Below are positions 40,755 to 49,625 of a stretch of 64,000 nucleotides of DNA, in pieces (position 1 is the first letter of the stretch; every line of letters starts with the position of its first letter). This stretch comes from CAZSBB01 sp964605235 (GTDB lineage Bacteria; Planctomycetota; Phycisphaerae; Phycisphaerales; Phycisphaeraceae), in assembly GCA_964605235.1 (NCBI GenBank), contig CAZSBB010000007.1, positions 1 through 64,000 of the forward strand. Direction: 5' to 3'. A program made the translations under genes and the position numbers. Under the pieces are notes generated by a model. It was given only the letters and a program-made list of their open reading frames with translations, searched no databases and was not told the origin of the DNA.

Positions 40755-43700
40755 AAAACCGCGAAATCTTCCAACGCGATCCAGCCGCGACGAAGCTGGC
40801 CAACGATGGCGTCGCCGCTGTCGGCGAAGCGATGACGGCCAAGGAGCGGGAGACCCTTCGTTACGAGCTTGAGCACTTCGTGTGCGAGGGCCAGTACAAG
40901 GCGGGCATGATCCGCATCCTGGAGTCGTACTTAGGTAACGTGGACGCGACGGTCCAGCCGGCGGCCTGGATTAGCGGCTTCTACGGGAGCGGCAAATCGC
41001 ATCTGGAGAAGATGCTCCGGCACCTGTGGGTGGACACTAAGTTCCCGGATGGCGCCACCGCCAGGGGCCTGGCGCAGTTGCCCTCTGACGTGAAGGACTT
41101 GCTCAAGGAACTGAGCACGCTGGGGAAGCGCTGCGGCGGGCTACATGCGGCGGCCGGCACGTTACCCTCCGGGGGCGGCAATAGCGTCCGCCTCACCGTC
41201 CTGTCGATCATCTTCCGTTCCAAGGATCTCCCAGAGTCGCTGCCGCAGGCCCGGTTCTGCCTGTGGCTTCACAAGGCCGACATCTACGAAAAGGTCTGCA
41301 GGACGGTTGAAGCCGCCGGGAAGGACTTCCTGCGCGAGTTGCAGGATTTGTACGTCAGCCCCGTGCTCGCCAAGGCTCTACTCGCGGCCGATCCCGACTT
41401 CGCCCCCGATGAAAAGCAGGCCCGCGCCACGCTGCGGGCGCAGTTCCCGGTGGTCACCGATGTGTCCACCGCCGAGTTCATCGGCTACGTCCGCGAGGTG
41501 TTGGCGGTGAACGGCGAGGTGCCGGCCACTGTCATTGTGCTCGACGAAGTGCAGCTTTTCATCGGCGACAACACCCAGCGGTCCACCGACGTACAGGAGG
41601 TCGCCGAGGCCCTATGCAAGCAAATGGACAGCCGCGTCATGCTCATCGGCGCCGGGCAGACCGCCCTGGCCGGCAGCGTTCCGCTGCTCCAGCGACTTCG
41701 CGGTCGGTTCACCATTCCGGTGGAGCTTTCCGACGTGGACGTGGAAACCGTCACCCGCCGCGTGGTGCTCGCCAAGAAGGCCGACAAGGTCAAGCCTGTG
41801 CAGGAGTGCCTCGATTCCCACTCCGGCGAAATCGACCGGCAGTTGGCCGGCACCGCCATCGCCGTCCGCACCGAGGACCGCGACGTTATCGTCGAGGATT
41901 ATCCGCTCCTGCCGGTGCGCCGCCGCTTTTGGGAGAAGGCGCTCCAGGCGGTGGACGCCCCCGGCACCACGGCCCAGCTTCGGACGCAGTTGCGCATCGT
42001 CTATGACGCCGTGCGCGATACCGCCGAAAAGGGCCTGGGCAATGTCGTCCCCGCCGACTTCATCTTTGAGCAACTCCAGCCCGACCTGCTCCGCACCGGC
42101 GTGCTCCTGCGCGAAATTGACGAGACCATCCGTAAGCTCGACGACGGCAGCGCCGACGGCAAACTCGCCCGCCGACTTTGCGGCCTGATCTTTCTGATCC
42201 GCAAGCTCCCCCGCGAGGCCGCGGCCGACATTGGCGTCCGCGCCACGCCGGATATGCTCGCTGACCTGTTGGTCAGCGACCTCGGCAGCGACGGCGCCAT
42301 GTACCGCAAGCAAGTCCCCCGCATCCTCGACAAGCTGGTCCACGACGGCAAGCTCATCAAGCTCGAAGACGGCTACGGTCTGCAAACCCGCGAGAGCAGC
42401 GAGTGGGACCGTGAGTTCCGCGTGCGGCAGACGAAACTATTGGCCGACGTGTCCGGCATCGGCGGCAAGCGGTCTGCGCTCCTTGGCGCGGCTCTTGGGG
42501 AAGCCGTCGGTAGCCTCAAACTGGTCCACGGCAAGAGCAAGGAGCCGCGCAAACTGGTCCTGCACTTCGGCGATACTCCGCCGGCGACCAAGGGCCACGA
42601 AATCCCGGTGTGGGTCCGCGATGGCTGGGGCGAGACCGAGGGCACTGTGCTCAACGATGCCCGCGGCGCCGGTGTCGACAGTCCCATCGTGTACGTCTTC
42701 GTGCCCAAGGCCAGCGCCGACGACTTGAAGAAGACCATCGTCGATTTCGAGTCCGCCAAGGCGACCATCGACTTCAAGGGCGCCCCCAGCACCGCCGAGG
42801 GCCGCGAGGCCCGCGACGCGATGGGCGCTCGCATGCGTGAGGCCGAGGCCCGCCGCGACGAAATCATCGGCCAGGTGGTGGACGGCAGTAAGGTCTTCCA
42901 GGGCGGCGGGACCGAAATGTTCCAACTCAACCTGGTGGAGAAGGTGAAGTCCGCTGCCGAGGCTTCGCTCGACCGGCTCTTCCCGAACTTCCGCGATGCC
43001 GACCATGACCGCTGGGATGGCGTCATCAACCGCGCCAAGAACGGTGACGAGGATGCCCTCAAAGCCGTGGGGTTCAGCGACAAGCCCGAGAAGCACCCCG
43101 TCTGCTCCGCGATCCTGTCTTCGGTCGGGTCGGGCAAGAAGGGCAAGGATGTCCGCTCCGCGTTCGAGGACAGCCCCTACGGCTGGCCGCGCGACGCCGT
43201 GGACGCCGGCTTGATCGTACTCCACACAGTCGGCCACCTGCGGGCCATCCATAACGGCAATCCGCTGGCACCGGGGCAGTTGGACCAGGCGAAGATTTCC
43301 GTCACCGAGTTCCGCGTCGAGTCGGCCACGCTCGATGTGGCGCAGAAGATCAAACTGCGGAAGCTGTATCAGACCGCCGGCATCGTCTGCAAACCCGGCG
43401 ACGAGGGCGTCCAGGCGGGTCAGTTCCTGGCGAAGATCGCCGACCTGACTCACTATGCCGGCGGCGATCCGCCCATGCCGGCCCGCCCGTCCACGGTCCA
43501 CATCGACAATCTCCGCGCCCTGGCGGGCAATGAGCAACTCACGGAAATCCTCGCTCAGCACGACACCCTTGCCAAGCAAGTGAAGGAATGGGCTGCCGCT
43601 GCGGACCTGGCCGCGAAGCGTAAGCCGGCCTGGGAGACGCTGGGCAAGTTACTGGCCCATGCTGCGTCGCTGCCCGAAGCCGCCGACCTCCAGAAGCAGG

Positions 43701-44194
43701 CCGACGCCGTGCGCGATGAGCGGCGTCTGCTGGATGCCAGTGATCCGGTTCCCGCGATCCACAAGGCGGAGGCGGCGCTCCTGCGGGCCGCGGTTAACAA
43801 GGCGCACACCGAATACGTCGCTGTGTTCAACCGTGAGAAGTCCGCGCTGGAGGCCAACGAGAACTGGAAGAAGCTCACGCCAGCGCAGCAGAAAGCCATC
43901 CTGGCCGGCGAGGGCATCGACGGCGTGCCGACGCTCGACGTGAGCGATGACGCGGCCCTCCTGGTCTGCCTTGACGAATGCCCGCTCTCATCCTGGAAGA
44001 CCCGGACTAACGCGCTCCCGCAGCAGTTCGCCAACGCGGCCATCGCGGCGGCGAGGTTGCTGGAACCCAAGACGCAGAGCGTCCGCCTCACGAGTCCGAT
44101 TCTGCGGACCCCCGAAGAAGTCAAGGCGTGGGTGGTGAAAACGGAGGCCGAACTGCTTGCGAAGCTGTCGGCCGGTCCGGTCGTCGTCTCTTGA
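40751..44194 (+). CDS. brxC: BREX ATPase BrxC
   Basis: Large P-loop ATPase of 1147 residues, a core BREX component. Walker A is GFYGSGKSHLEKML (Lys82, Ser83), in the typical WISGFYGSGKSHL context. A Walker B-like IVLDEVQLFIGDN and a sensor-like VMLIGAGQTALAG follow. The long C-terminal half is helical with coiled-coil character (LAKQVKEWAAAADLAAKRKP, LQKQADAVRDERRLLDA). Length and order fit BrxC of type 1 systems. The next gene does not follow tightly: 168 bp with a large hairpin separate it from the HEPN gene. Confidence 0.95.
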   Translation: MKNREIFQRDPAATKLANDGVAAVGEAMTAKERETLRYELEHFVCEGQYKAGMIRILESYLGNVDATVQPAAWISGFYGSGKSHLEKMLRHLWVDTKFPDGATARGLAQLPSDVKDLLKELSTLGKRCGGLHAAAGTLPSGGGNSVRLTVLSIIFRSKDLPESLPQARFCLWLHKADIYEKVCRTVEAAGKDFLRELQDLYVSPVLAKALLAADPDFAPDEKQARATLRAQFPVVTDVSTAEFIGYVREVLAVNGEVPATVIVLDEVQLFIGDNTQRSTDVQEVAEALCKQMDSRVMLIGAGQTALAGSVPLLQRLRGRFTIPVELSDVDVETVTRRVVLAKKADKVKPVQECLDSHSGEIDRQLAGTAIAVRTEDRDVIVEDYPLLPVRRRFWEKALQAVDAPGTTAQLRTQLRIVYDAVRDTAEKGLGNVVPADFIFEQLQPDLLRTGVLLREIDETIRKLDDGSADGKLARRLCGLIFLIRKLPREAAADIGVRATPDMLADLLVSDLGSDGAMYRKQVPRILDKLVHDGKLIKLEDGYGLQTRESSEWDREFRVRQTKLLADVSGIGGKRSALLGAALGEAVGSLKLVHGKSKEPRKLVLHFGDTPPATKGHEIPVWVRDGWGETEGTVLNDARGAGVDSPIVYVFVPKASADDLKKTIVDFESAKATIDFKGAPSTAEGREARDAMGARMREAEARRDEIIGQVVDGSKVFQGGGTEMFQLNLVEKVKSAAEASLDRLFPNFRDADHDRWDGVINRAKNGDEDALKAVGFSDKPEKHPVCSAILSSVGSGKKGKDVRSAFEDSPYGWPRDAVDAGLIVLHTVGHLRAIHNGNPLAPGQLDQAKISVTEFRVESATLDVAQKIKLRKLYQTAGIVCKPGDEGVQAGQFLAKIADLTHYAGGDPPMPARPSTVHIDNLRALAGNEQLTEILAQHDTLAKQVKEWAAAADLAAKRKPAWETLGKLLAHAASLPEAADLQKQADAVRDERRLLDASDPVPAIHKAEAALLRAAVNKAHTEYVAVFNREKSALEANENWKKLTPAQQKAILAGEGIDGVPTLDVSDDAALLVCLDECPLSSWKTRTNALPQQFANAAIAAARLLEPKTQSVRLTSPILRTPEEVKAWVVKTEAELLAKLSAGPVVVS

Positions 44195-44232
44195 GCGGAG
44201 TGCTGCGATGGCCAGATCGGCGCATAAAAGAA

Positions 44233-44285
44233 GGGAGTGTTTGGGGCGAGGGGCTTTCGCCTCTACTCGCCGACCCTTTACTCCC
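44233..44285 (+). other. Three-tier hairpin between brxC and the HEPN gene
   Basis: GGGAGT/ACTCCC (44233-44238/44280-44285), GGCGAG/CTCGCC (44245-44250/44266-44271) and GGC-TTTC-GCC (44252-44261) nest in one extended stem. It is the only sizeable non-coding segment within the operon. It has no T-run, so it could be an attenuator, an RNA-processing site or an mRNA-stabilising structure. It might also be a scar of gene insertion. Confidence 0.55.
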
Positions 44286-44362
44286 ATGATTTCGGAGTTG
44301 CATTGTCTTACTGATTATCGGCAAAGCCGGCCCGGCGGTCAAGCCTTTTCCTGGAGTGGCCA

Positions 44363-46189
44363 ATGCGCGTGATTCCTGTGGAAAAACTTGAAGCCGCCAA
44401 CCTTGTCCCTCACGAGCGGTTCTTCGTCGAGCTGTGGTACAGCATGACGCACGACCTGTCGCTGGACTCCTACCGGGTCAAGTGCATGAACGCGCGTTGG
44501 CTCGTGCGCGAGGTCCGCCGCGAGCTTGCTATCGGGCTGGTCAACGATCAAGAACTCAAGGCACTGTGCGACGAGTTAAGCGAGGTCCTCGTGGCTGACT
44601 CTATCGTCAGCACCAAGTTCCAGTCCCACGCTGATGCTCTGCAACCACTACTCGCTAAGCCCCCGAAGGCCGAGAGCAAAGATAAGCGCAATGCCTCGCG
44701 TGACTGGTTGCGCTTCTGCTGCGCCATGCGTGACCTGGAGGTCGCCCTCGACGCCCATTACTTCCCGTCGCTCTGCGAAGCTCTCCCCGCGACAATCGGC
44801 AAGGGGAATCAAGCCGAGATCAAGAAGCTGACTTCGGCGCTTCTCAGCGAACTCGTGGCGCAGGGCTGGCCGCTGGAGTCACTATATGGTTGGCATCGCC
44901 ATTTCCTAAAGGCTCCACCGACCTATTCGTTTGCTCAGAATCTGGACTTCATGCTTCGCCAACTTGTGCGCGGGCCTCAAGCGTTCCGCGTAACATTGCG
45001 GCTTTCTGGATCAAGCAGGCTTGCGGACATCCCCGCATTCCACGACTTCCGCCTCATTCGGGAACTCACCATTTCTGATTCGGAGAGAAGGCGTATCAAA
45101 GGGATGGTGCCGGATAAGTTCCTTCGCCCCCACCGGTACGTCACTTTCGCCACCGCCACCGTGGAGAGCCTCGACGAGACCTCGGCGGCAGTGGAAGCAC
45201 GCATGAAGGTTGAAGACCTGCTTGATCTCCTACGCTTTGATTTTGAGCATCGCGTGGTGAAGGTAGACCGCCGAACGCTCGTGCAGCGTCAAGGCGACGG
45301 AAGAATCGAGCTTCTGGAACTCCGCCATATCGTTCCGAACCCCCGTCTTATGAGCGACCTGGAGGACTTCGGCCGGCTCGCAAAGCAGGTCGATGCTGTA
45401 TTCGCCAAAGAGCACGTTGCGGCAACCTCTCGGCGGCAGTTGCAGACCGCTATCAGGCATTACCGGTTTGGCAGTGATGCAGAGGGCTACCGTGACAAGT
45501 TCACCGCATGGTGGACTGGACTGGAGGCGCTCACCAGCCTTGGGGACGGCAGGTCCATTGGCGACCGGGTTGTGTTCAATGCCAGTCGGGCGATGCTCTT
45601 CGACTACCTCCACCGCCTGCTTCGTGATCTGCTCGGCACCCTTCGCCACCTGGATGTTGTCATGCCCCCCGATTGTGCCGCACTCACAGGATGCACCGAG
45701 ATTGGCGCTCTGAGTGTGCCGCAGTTAGTCCAGATTCTTCAGTCAAAACAGCACGCGGATGCAATGTGGGGCACCTGCACTGCGCACCCGGTGCTGGTGT
45801 TCCGTGGCCACGAGTTGCATGGCTGCCTGTCCGATCCGAAGAAGCTTCGCGCACGACTCGACGAGCACTGTCGCCACCTCGAATGGCACCTGTCGCGACT
45901 CTACCGCATCAGGTGCTGCCTCGTTCATGGATCACCAGTCGAGTTCCATCTCGGCCTGTACGCAGCCAATCTGGAGTTCTACTTGAAGGAAACCATCCGC
46001 TTCGTGCTCACAACGCTCGTCGAGTTTGACCACGTTGTCAGCCTTGAAGAGTTGTTCCAGCGAGCCGCGAGCCGTTACGACCGGGTGATGACCCTGCTGG
46101 ACGATAAAGGCGCTGGAGGTCCAGCCGTGGCGACTGCGGTTTTCTCCGGCGTCGTAAACAGCGAGCCGGCTAACGCCGGGGGAAGGTAG
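44363..46189 (+). CDS. HEPN-domain protein (ApeA-like), putative defence RNase inside the BREX operon
   Basis: A 608-residue protein that is not a standard BREX component. The C-terminal third (about residues 376-570) resembles ApeA-type HEPN domains: YRDKFTAWWTGLEALTSLGD, a helix RAMLFDYLHRLLRDLLGTLRHL, and RLYRIRCCLVHGSP containing Arg517-x4-His522, the RxxxxH catalytic signature of HEPN RNases. The N-terminal ~370 residues have no recognisable family. In anti-phage systems such HEPN proteins cleave RNA after infection is sensed. Here that is inference from the motif and the position between brxC and pglX. GGAG lies seven bases before the ATG; pglX starts 6 bp after its stop. Confidence 0.8.
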   Translation: MRVIPVEKLEAANLVPHERFFVELWYSMTHDLSLDSYRVKCMNARWLVREVRRELAIGLVNDQELKALCDELSEVLVADSIVSTKFQSHADALQPLLAKPPKAESKDKRNASRDWLRFCCAMRDLEVALDAHYFPSLCEALPATIGKGNQAEIKKLTSALLSELVAQGWPLESLYGWHRHFLKAPPTYSFAQNLDFMLRQLVRGPQAFRVTLRLSGSSRLADIPAFHDFRLIRELTISDSERRRIKGMVPDKFLRPHRYVTFATATVESLDETSAAVEARMKVEDLLDLLRFDFEHRVVKVDRRTLVQRQGDGRIELLELRHIVPNPRLMSDLEDFGRLAKQVDAVFAKEHVAATSRRQLQTAIRHYRFGSDAEGYRDKFTAWWTGLEALTSLGDGRSIGDRVVFNASRAMLFDYLHRLLRDLLGTLRHLDVVMPPDCAALTGCTEIGALSVPQLVQILQSKQHADAMWGTCTAHPVLVFRGHELHGCLSDPKKLRARLDEHCRHLEWHLSRLYRIRCCLVHGSPVEFHLGLYAANLEFYLKETIRFVLTTLVEFDHVVSLEELFQRAASRYDRVMTLLDDKGAGGPAVATAVFSGVVNSEPANAGGR

Positions 46190-46195
46190 CGCATC

Positions 46196-49100
46196 ATGCC
46201 CGCTCTGCCGACTGATCTTCGCAACAAGCTCGAACGCGCCATCATCGCTGCCCGCGACGTGGCTGAGGTCGGCGCCAAGGCCGCCCTCGAAGCCCTGGCC
46301 GTCCACCACCACGAGCCCTACCCCCACCAGAAGTCCGAGCAGCGGCAACTCCGCGTCCAACTTCGCGCCCGCGCCCGGCAACTGGGCGACGCCCAGAACT
46401 CACAAGGCCAGATCGCCCTGAACCGCATCGTTCACGAGTGTGCCTACGAACACTGGCATCGCATGCTCTTTGCCCGCTTCCTGGCCGAGAACAACCTGCT
46501 CATCGAGCCTGACAGCAAGATGCCCATCAGCCTGGCCGAGGCCGAGGAACTGGCCCGCCATGCCAGCCTCGACACCTGGACCTACATCTCCCGCTGCGCC
46601 CAGCAGATGCTGCCGGCCATCTTCCGCCCCGATGACCCCGTCCTCCAGGTCACCCTTGCCACCGAGCACCGCGTCGAACTGGAACGGCTGGTCAATGACC
46701 TGGCCCCCGACACCTTCACCGCCGACGATTCCCTCGGCTGGGTCTATCAGTTCTGGCAATCGGCCGAGAAGGACAAGGTCAACAAGGCCGGCAAGAAGAT
46801 CACCGGCGACACGCTGCCAGCCGTCACCCAACTCTTCACCGAGCACTACATGGTGCTCTTCCTCCTGCACAACACGCTGGGCGCGTGGTGGGCCGGCCGG
46901 AAGCTCAGCAACACCGACCTCGCCGAGGCACAGTCCGAAGCCGAACTGCGGCGCAAGCTGGCCCTCCCCGGCGTGGAGTGGGAATACCTGCGCTTCGTCC
47001 GCGGGGAAGATGGCGAGTCTGGGCCTTTCCGGGGGTGGCGGCCTGCCGCCGGCACGTTCCCCGGCTGGCCGCAGCGCGTGGCCGACCTCAAACTACTCGA
47101 CCCCTGCTGCGGCTCCGGTCATTTCCTCGTCGCCGGCTTTGAGGTGCTGGTGCGCCTGCGCATGGCGGAGGAAAGCCTCACGCTGCCGGCTGCCATTGAT
47201 GCAGTGCTGCGTGACAATCTCTTTGGCCTGGAACTCGATGCCCGCTGCACCCAGATCGCCGTCTTCAACCTCGCCCTGGCGGCCTGGAAACCTACCGGCT
47301 ATCGCGCCAACCTGCCCAACCCCCATGTCGCCTGCACCGGCATCTCCCCCGGCGGCACACGCGACCAGTGGCTCAGAATCCTCGAAGGCCACGGCAACCT
47401 TGAACTCCGCTTCTTCTTCGGCCAGCTTCACGACCTCTTCCGCAAAGCCCCCACCCTCGGCTCGCTCATCAACCCGCACCGCTTCCTGGGCAGCGGCATG
47501 CTCGACAAGAAGGGCATGGAAACGCTCCTGCGCCACCTGCAAACCGCCATCGCCGACGACCCCCGCACCACGCCCGAGAAACACGAGATGGGCATCGCCG
47601 CCCAGGGCCTGGCCAAGGCTGCCGAACTGCTCGCCGACAAGTACACGCTGGTGGTCACCAACGTGCCGTACCTGGGCCGGGGCAAGCAGGATGACATCCT
47701 CAAGGAGCACCTGGAGACGCAGTACCCGCTGGGCAAGGCGGACCTCGCCACGGCGTTCGTCCTCCGCTGCCTGGAGTTCTGCGACAAAGGCGGCTCGACG
47801 GCACTGGTCACGCCGCAGAACTGGCTCTTTCTCACCACCTACACCAAGCTGCGTGAAACGCTGCTGGATCGGCGGGAGTGGAACATCGTCGCCCGGCTTG
47901 GACCGGGGGCGTTCGAGACAATCAGCGGTCACGTGGTCAACGTCACGCTGCTGGCCCTCTCGGCATCAACCCCCGCCGACACCCACATCATGGCCGGCAT
48001 CGACGTGTCGGCCGCGAAACAGCCCGACGAAAAGGCGGCCCTGCTCCGCGGCGACCAGCCCGCCGACATCGCCCTCGTCCCCCAGGCCGAGCAGCTTAAG
48101 AATCCGGATGCGGTCATCGCTCTTGAGGCGATTGAACGGACGTCACGACTATCGAGCTTCGCGGATGCTTACCAAGGGACCGGTCTTGGGGACATCGAAC
48201 GATATCGCTTCACTTTCTGGCAGTTGTATCGTTTTGCGCCTTGCTGGGACCTGCACGTCAGCTCGCCGGTCCATGGGTTTGACTTCTCAGGTATGCACTA
48301 CATCTGTAAACGTCGACACATGGACGGCTCTATCGACGAGTCACCGCTCATATCCATCCGCGGTCGCCAAGCATGGGGTCGTGATGGCGTGGCTGTGGCC
48401 TGGTTGGGAACGCTACCTGCGTCACGCTACATGGGAACAATCTATGACAATAGTGCCACAGTGATCATCCCAAAGGTCAGAGAACACCTGCCTGCAATCT
48501 ACGCATTCTGCAAGACTGCCAATTTCAACACTGAGGTGCGCAAGATCAACCAGAAAATGCAGGTCGCGAACGCAACGATGGTCCAAGTTCCTTTCGACCT
48601 CGCTCACTGGCAGAAGGTCGCGGCGGAGAAGTATCCGAACGGCCTGCCCGAGCCGGAGAGCGATGATCCGACGCAGTGGCTCTTCCACGGCCGGCCGGAG
48701 GCATCCACGGCCCCGCTCCAGGTGGCGGTGGCGCGGCTGTTGGGCTACCGCTGGCCGGCGGAACTCGACGAGCAGATGCGCCTGAGCCGATGGGCGCGGG
48801 ACTTGATCAAGCGGTGCGATGAGTTGCTCCAATACGCAGACGATGATGGCATCGTCTGCATCCCCTCCGTGCGTGGCGAGGAACCCGCCGCCGCCCGGTT
48901 GCTGGCGTTGCTCTCGGCCTGCGGCATCAATCCGGGCCGCAACCTCGATGAGTGGCTGCGCGACGAGTTCTTCCGCGCGCACTGCGAGCTGTTCCACCAT
49001 CGGCCGTTCGTGTGGCACATCTGGGATGGCCGGCGGCGCGATGGGTTCCATGCCTTGGTCAACTATCACCGCCTCGCCGAGGGCGACGGTAAGGGCCGCA

Positions 49101-49606
49101 AGGTGCTGGAGTCGCTGACCTACAGCTACCTGGGCGAGTGGATCGGCCGGCAGCAGGATGGTGTGAAATGTGGCGAGGGTGGCGCCGACGACCGCCTGGA
49201 CGCGGCGATGGAATTGCAGAAGCGGCTGGTGTCGATCCTGGAAGGCGAGCCACCCTTCGACCTGTTCGTCCGCTGGAAGCCATTGGCGGAGCAGCCCATC
49301 GGCTGGGAGCCGGACATCAACGATGGCGTGCGGGTGAACATTCGGCCGTTCCTCGCCAGCGATCTGCCCAATGGCAAGAAGGGCGCGGGGGTGTTGCGCT
49401 GGAAGCCGAACATCAAGTGGGACAAGGACCGGGGCAAGGAGCCCAAGCGCCCGATCCGCGAGTACCCGTGGTTCTGGGGCTGGGACGGCAGCGTGAACTA
49501 CGCCGGCGGCCCGCTGTCGGAGTTCACCGGCGAGCGGCACAACGACTGTCACTACACGACCGAGTTCAAGCGCCAAGCCCGCCAACAGGCCGGGGGCAAA
49601 GCGTAA
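46196..49606 (+). CDS. pglX: BREX adenine-specific DNA methyltransferase PglX
   Basis: N6-adenine methyltransferase of 1136 residues that marks host DNA in BREX systems. An N-terminal helical region with LARFLAENNLLIEP-like sequence precedes motif I, DPCCGSGHFLVAGFEVL (Asp302). Motif IV is TNVPYLGRG (Asn489-Val-Pro-Tyr492), a V-for-P variant of NPPY. The sequence around residues 635-800 should be the target-recognition part. It has clearly lower GC (47-52% in three 60-base lines counted) than the flanks (about 68%), suggesting specificity-domain exchange. The C-terminus (WGWDGSVNYAGG) is typical of the family. It follows the HEPN gene by 6 bp and precedes the AIPR gene by 19 bp. Confidence 0.94.
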   Translation: MPALPTDLRNKLERAIIAARDVAEVGAKAALEALAVHHHEPYPHQKSEQRQLRVQLRARARQLGDAQNSQGQIALNRIVHECAYEHWHRMLFARFLAENNLLIEPDSKMPISLAEAEELARHASLDTWTYISRCAQQMLPAIFRPDDPVLQVTLATEHRVELERLVNDLAPDTFTADDSLGWVYQFWQSAEKDKVNKAGKKITGDTLPAVTQLFTEHYMVLFLLHNTLGAWWAGRKLSNTDLAEAQSEAELRRKLALPGVEWEYLRFVRGEDGESGPFRGWRPAAGTFPGWPQRVADLKLLDPCCGSGHFLVAGFEVLVRLRMAEESLTLPAAIDAVLRDNLFGLELDARCTQIAVFNLALAAWKPTGYRANLPNPHVACTGISPGGTRDQWLRILEGHGNLELRFFFGQLHDLFRKAPTLGSLINPHRFLGSGMLDKKGMETLLRHLQTAIADDPRTTPEKHEMGIAAQGLAKAAELLADKYTLVVTNVPYLGRGKQDDILKEHLETQYPLGKADLATAFVLRCLEFCDKGGSTALVTPQNWLFLTTYTKLRETLLDRREWNIVARLGPGAFETISGHVVNVTLLALSASTPADTHIMAGIDVSAAKQPDEKAALLRGDQPADIALVPQAEQLKNPDAVIALEAIERTSRLSSFADAYQGTGLGDIERYRFTFWQLYRFAPCWDLHVSSPVHGFDFSGMHYICKRRHMDGSIDESPLISIRGRQAWGRDGVAVAWLGTLPASRYMGTIYDNSATVIIPKVREHLPAIYAFCKTANFNTEVRKINQKMQVANATMVQVPFDLAHWQKVAAEKYPNGLPEPESDDPTQWLFHGRPEASTAPLQVAVARLLGYRWPAELDEQMRLSRWARDLIKRCDELLQYADDDGIVCIPSVRGEEPAAARLLALLSACGINPGRNLDEWLRDEFFRAHCELFHHRPFVWHIWDGRRRDGFHALVNYHRLAEGDGKGRKVLESLTYSYLGEWIGRQQDGVKCGEGGADDRLDAAMELQKRLVSILEGEPPFDLFVRWKPLAEQPIGWEPDINDGVRVNIRPFLASDLPNGKKGAGVLRWKPNIKWDKDRGKEPKRPIREYPWFWGWDGSVNYAGGPLSEFTGERHNDCHYTTEFKRQARQQAGGKA

Positions 49607-49625
49607 CCCTCAGCGAGGCCAACCC

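Noticed and set aside
44208..44372. A 54-codon frame between brxC and the HEPN gene
   Set aside because: It coincides with the three-tier hairpin, has Arg/Ser-rich composition and no ribosome-binding site; the structure explains the sequence better.
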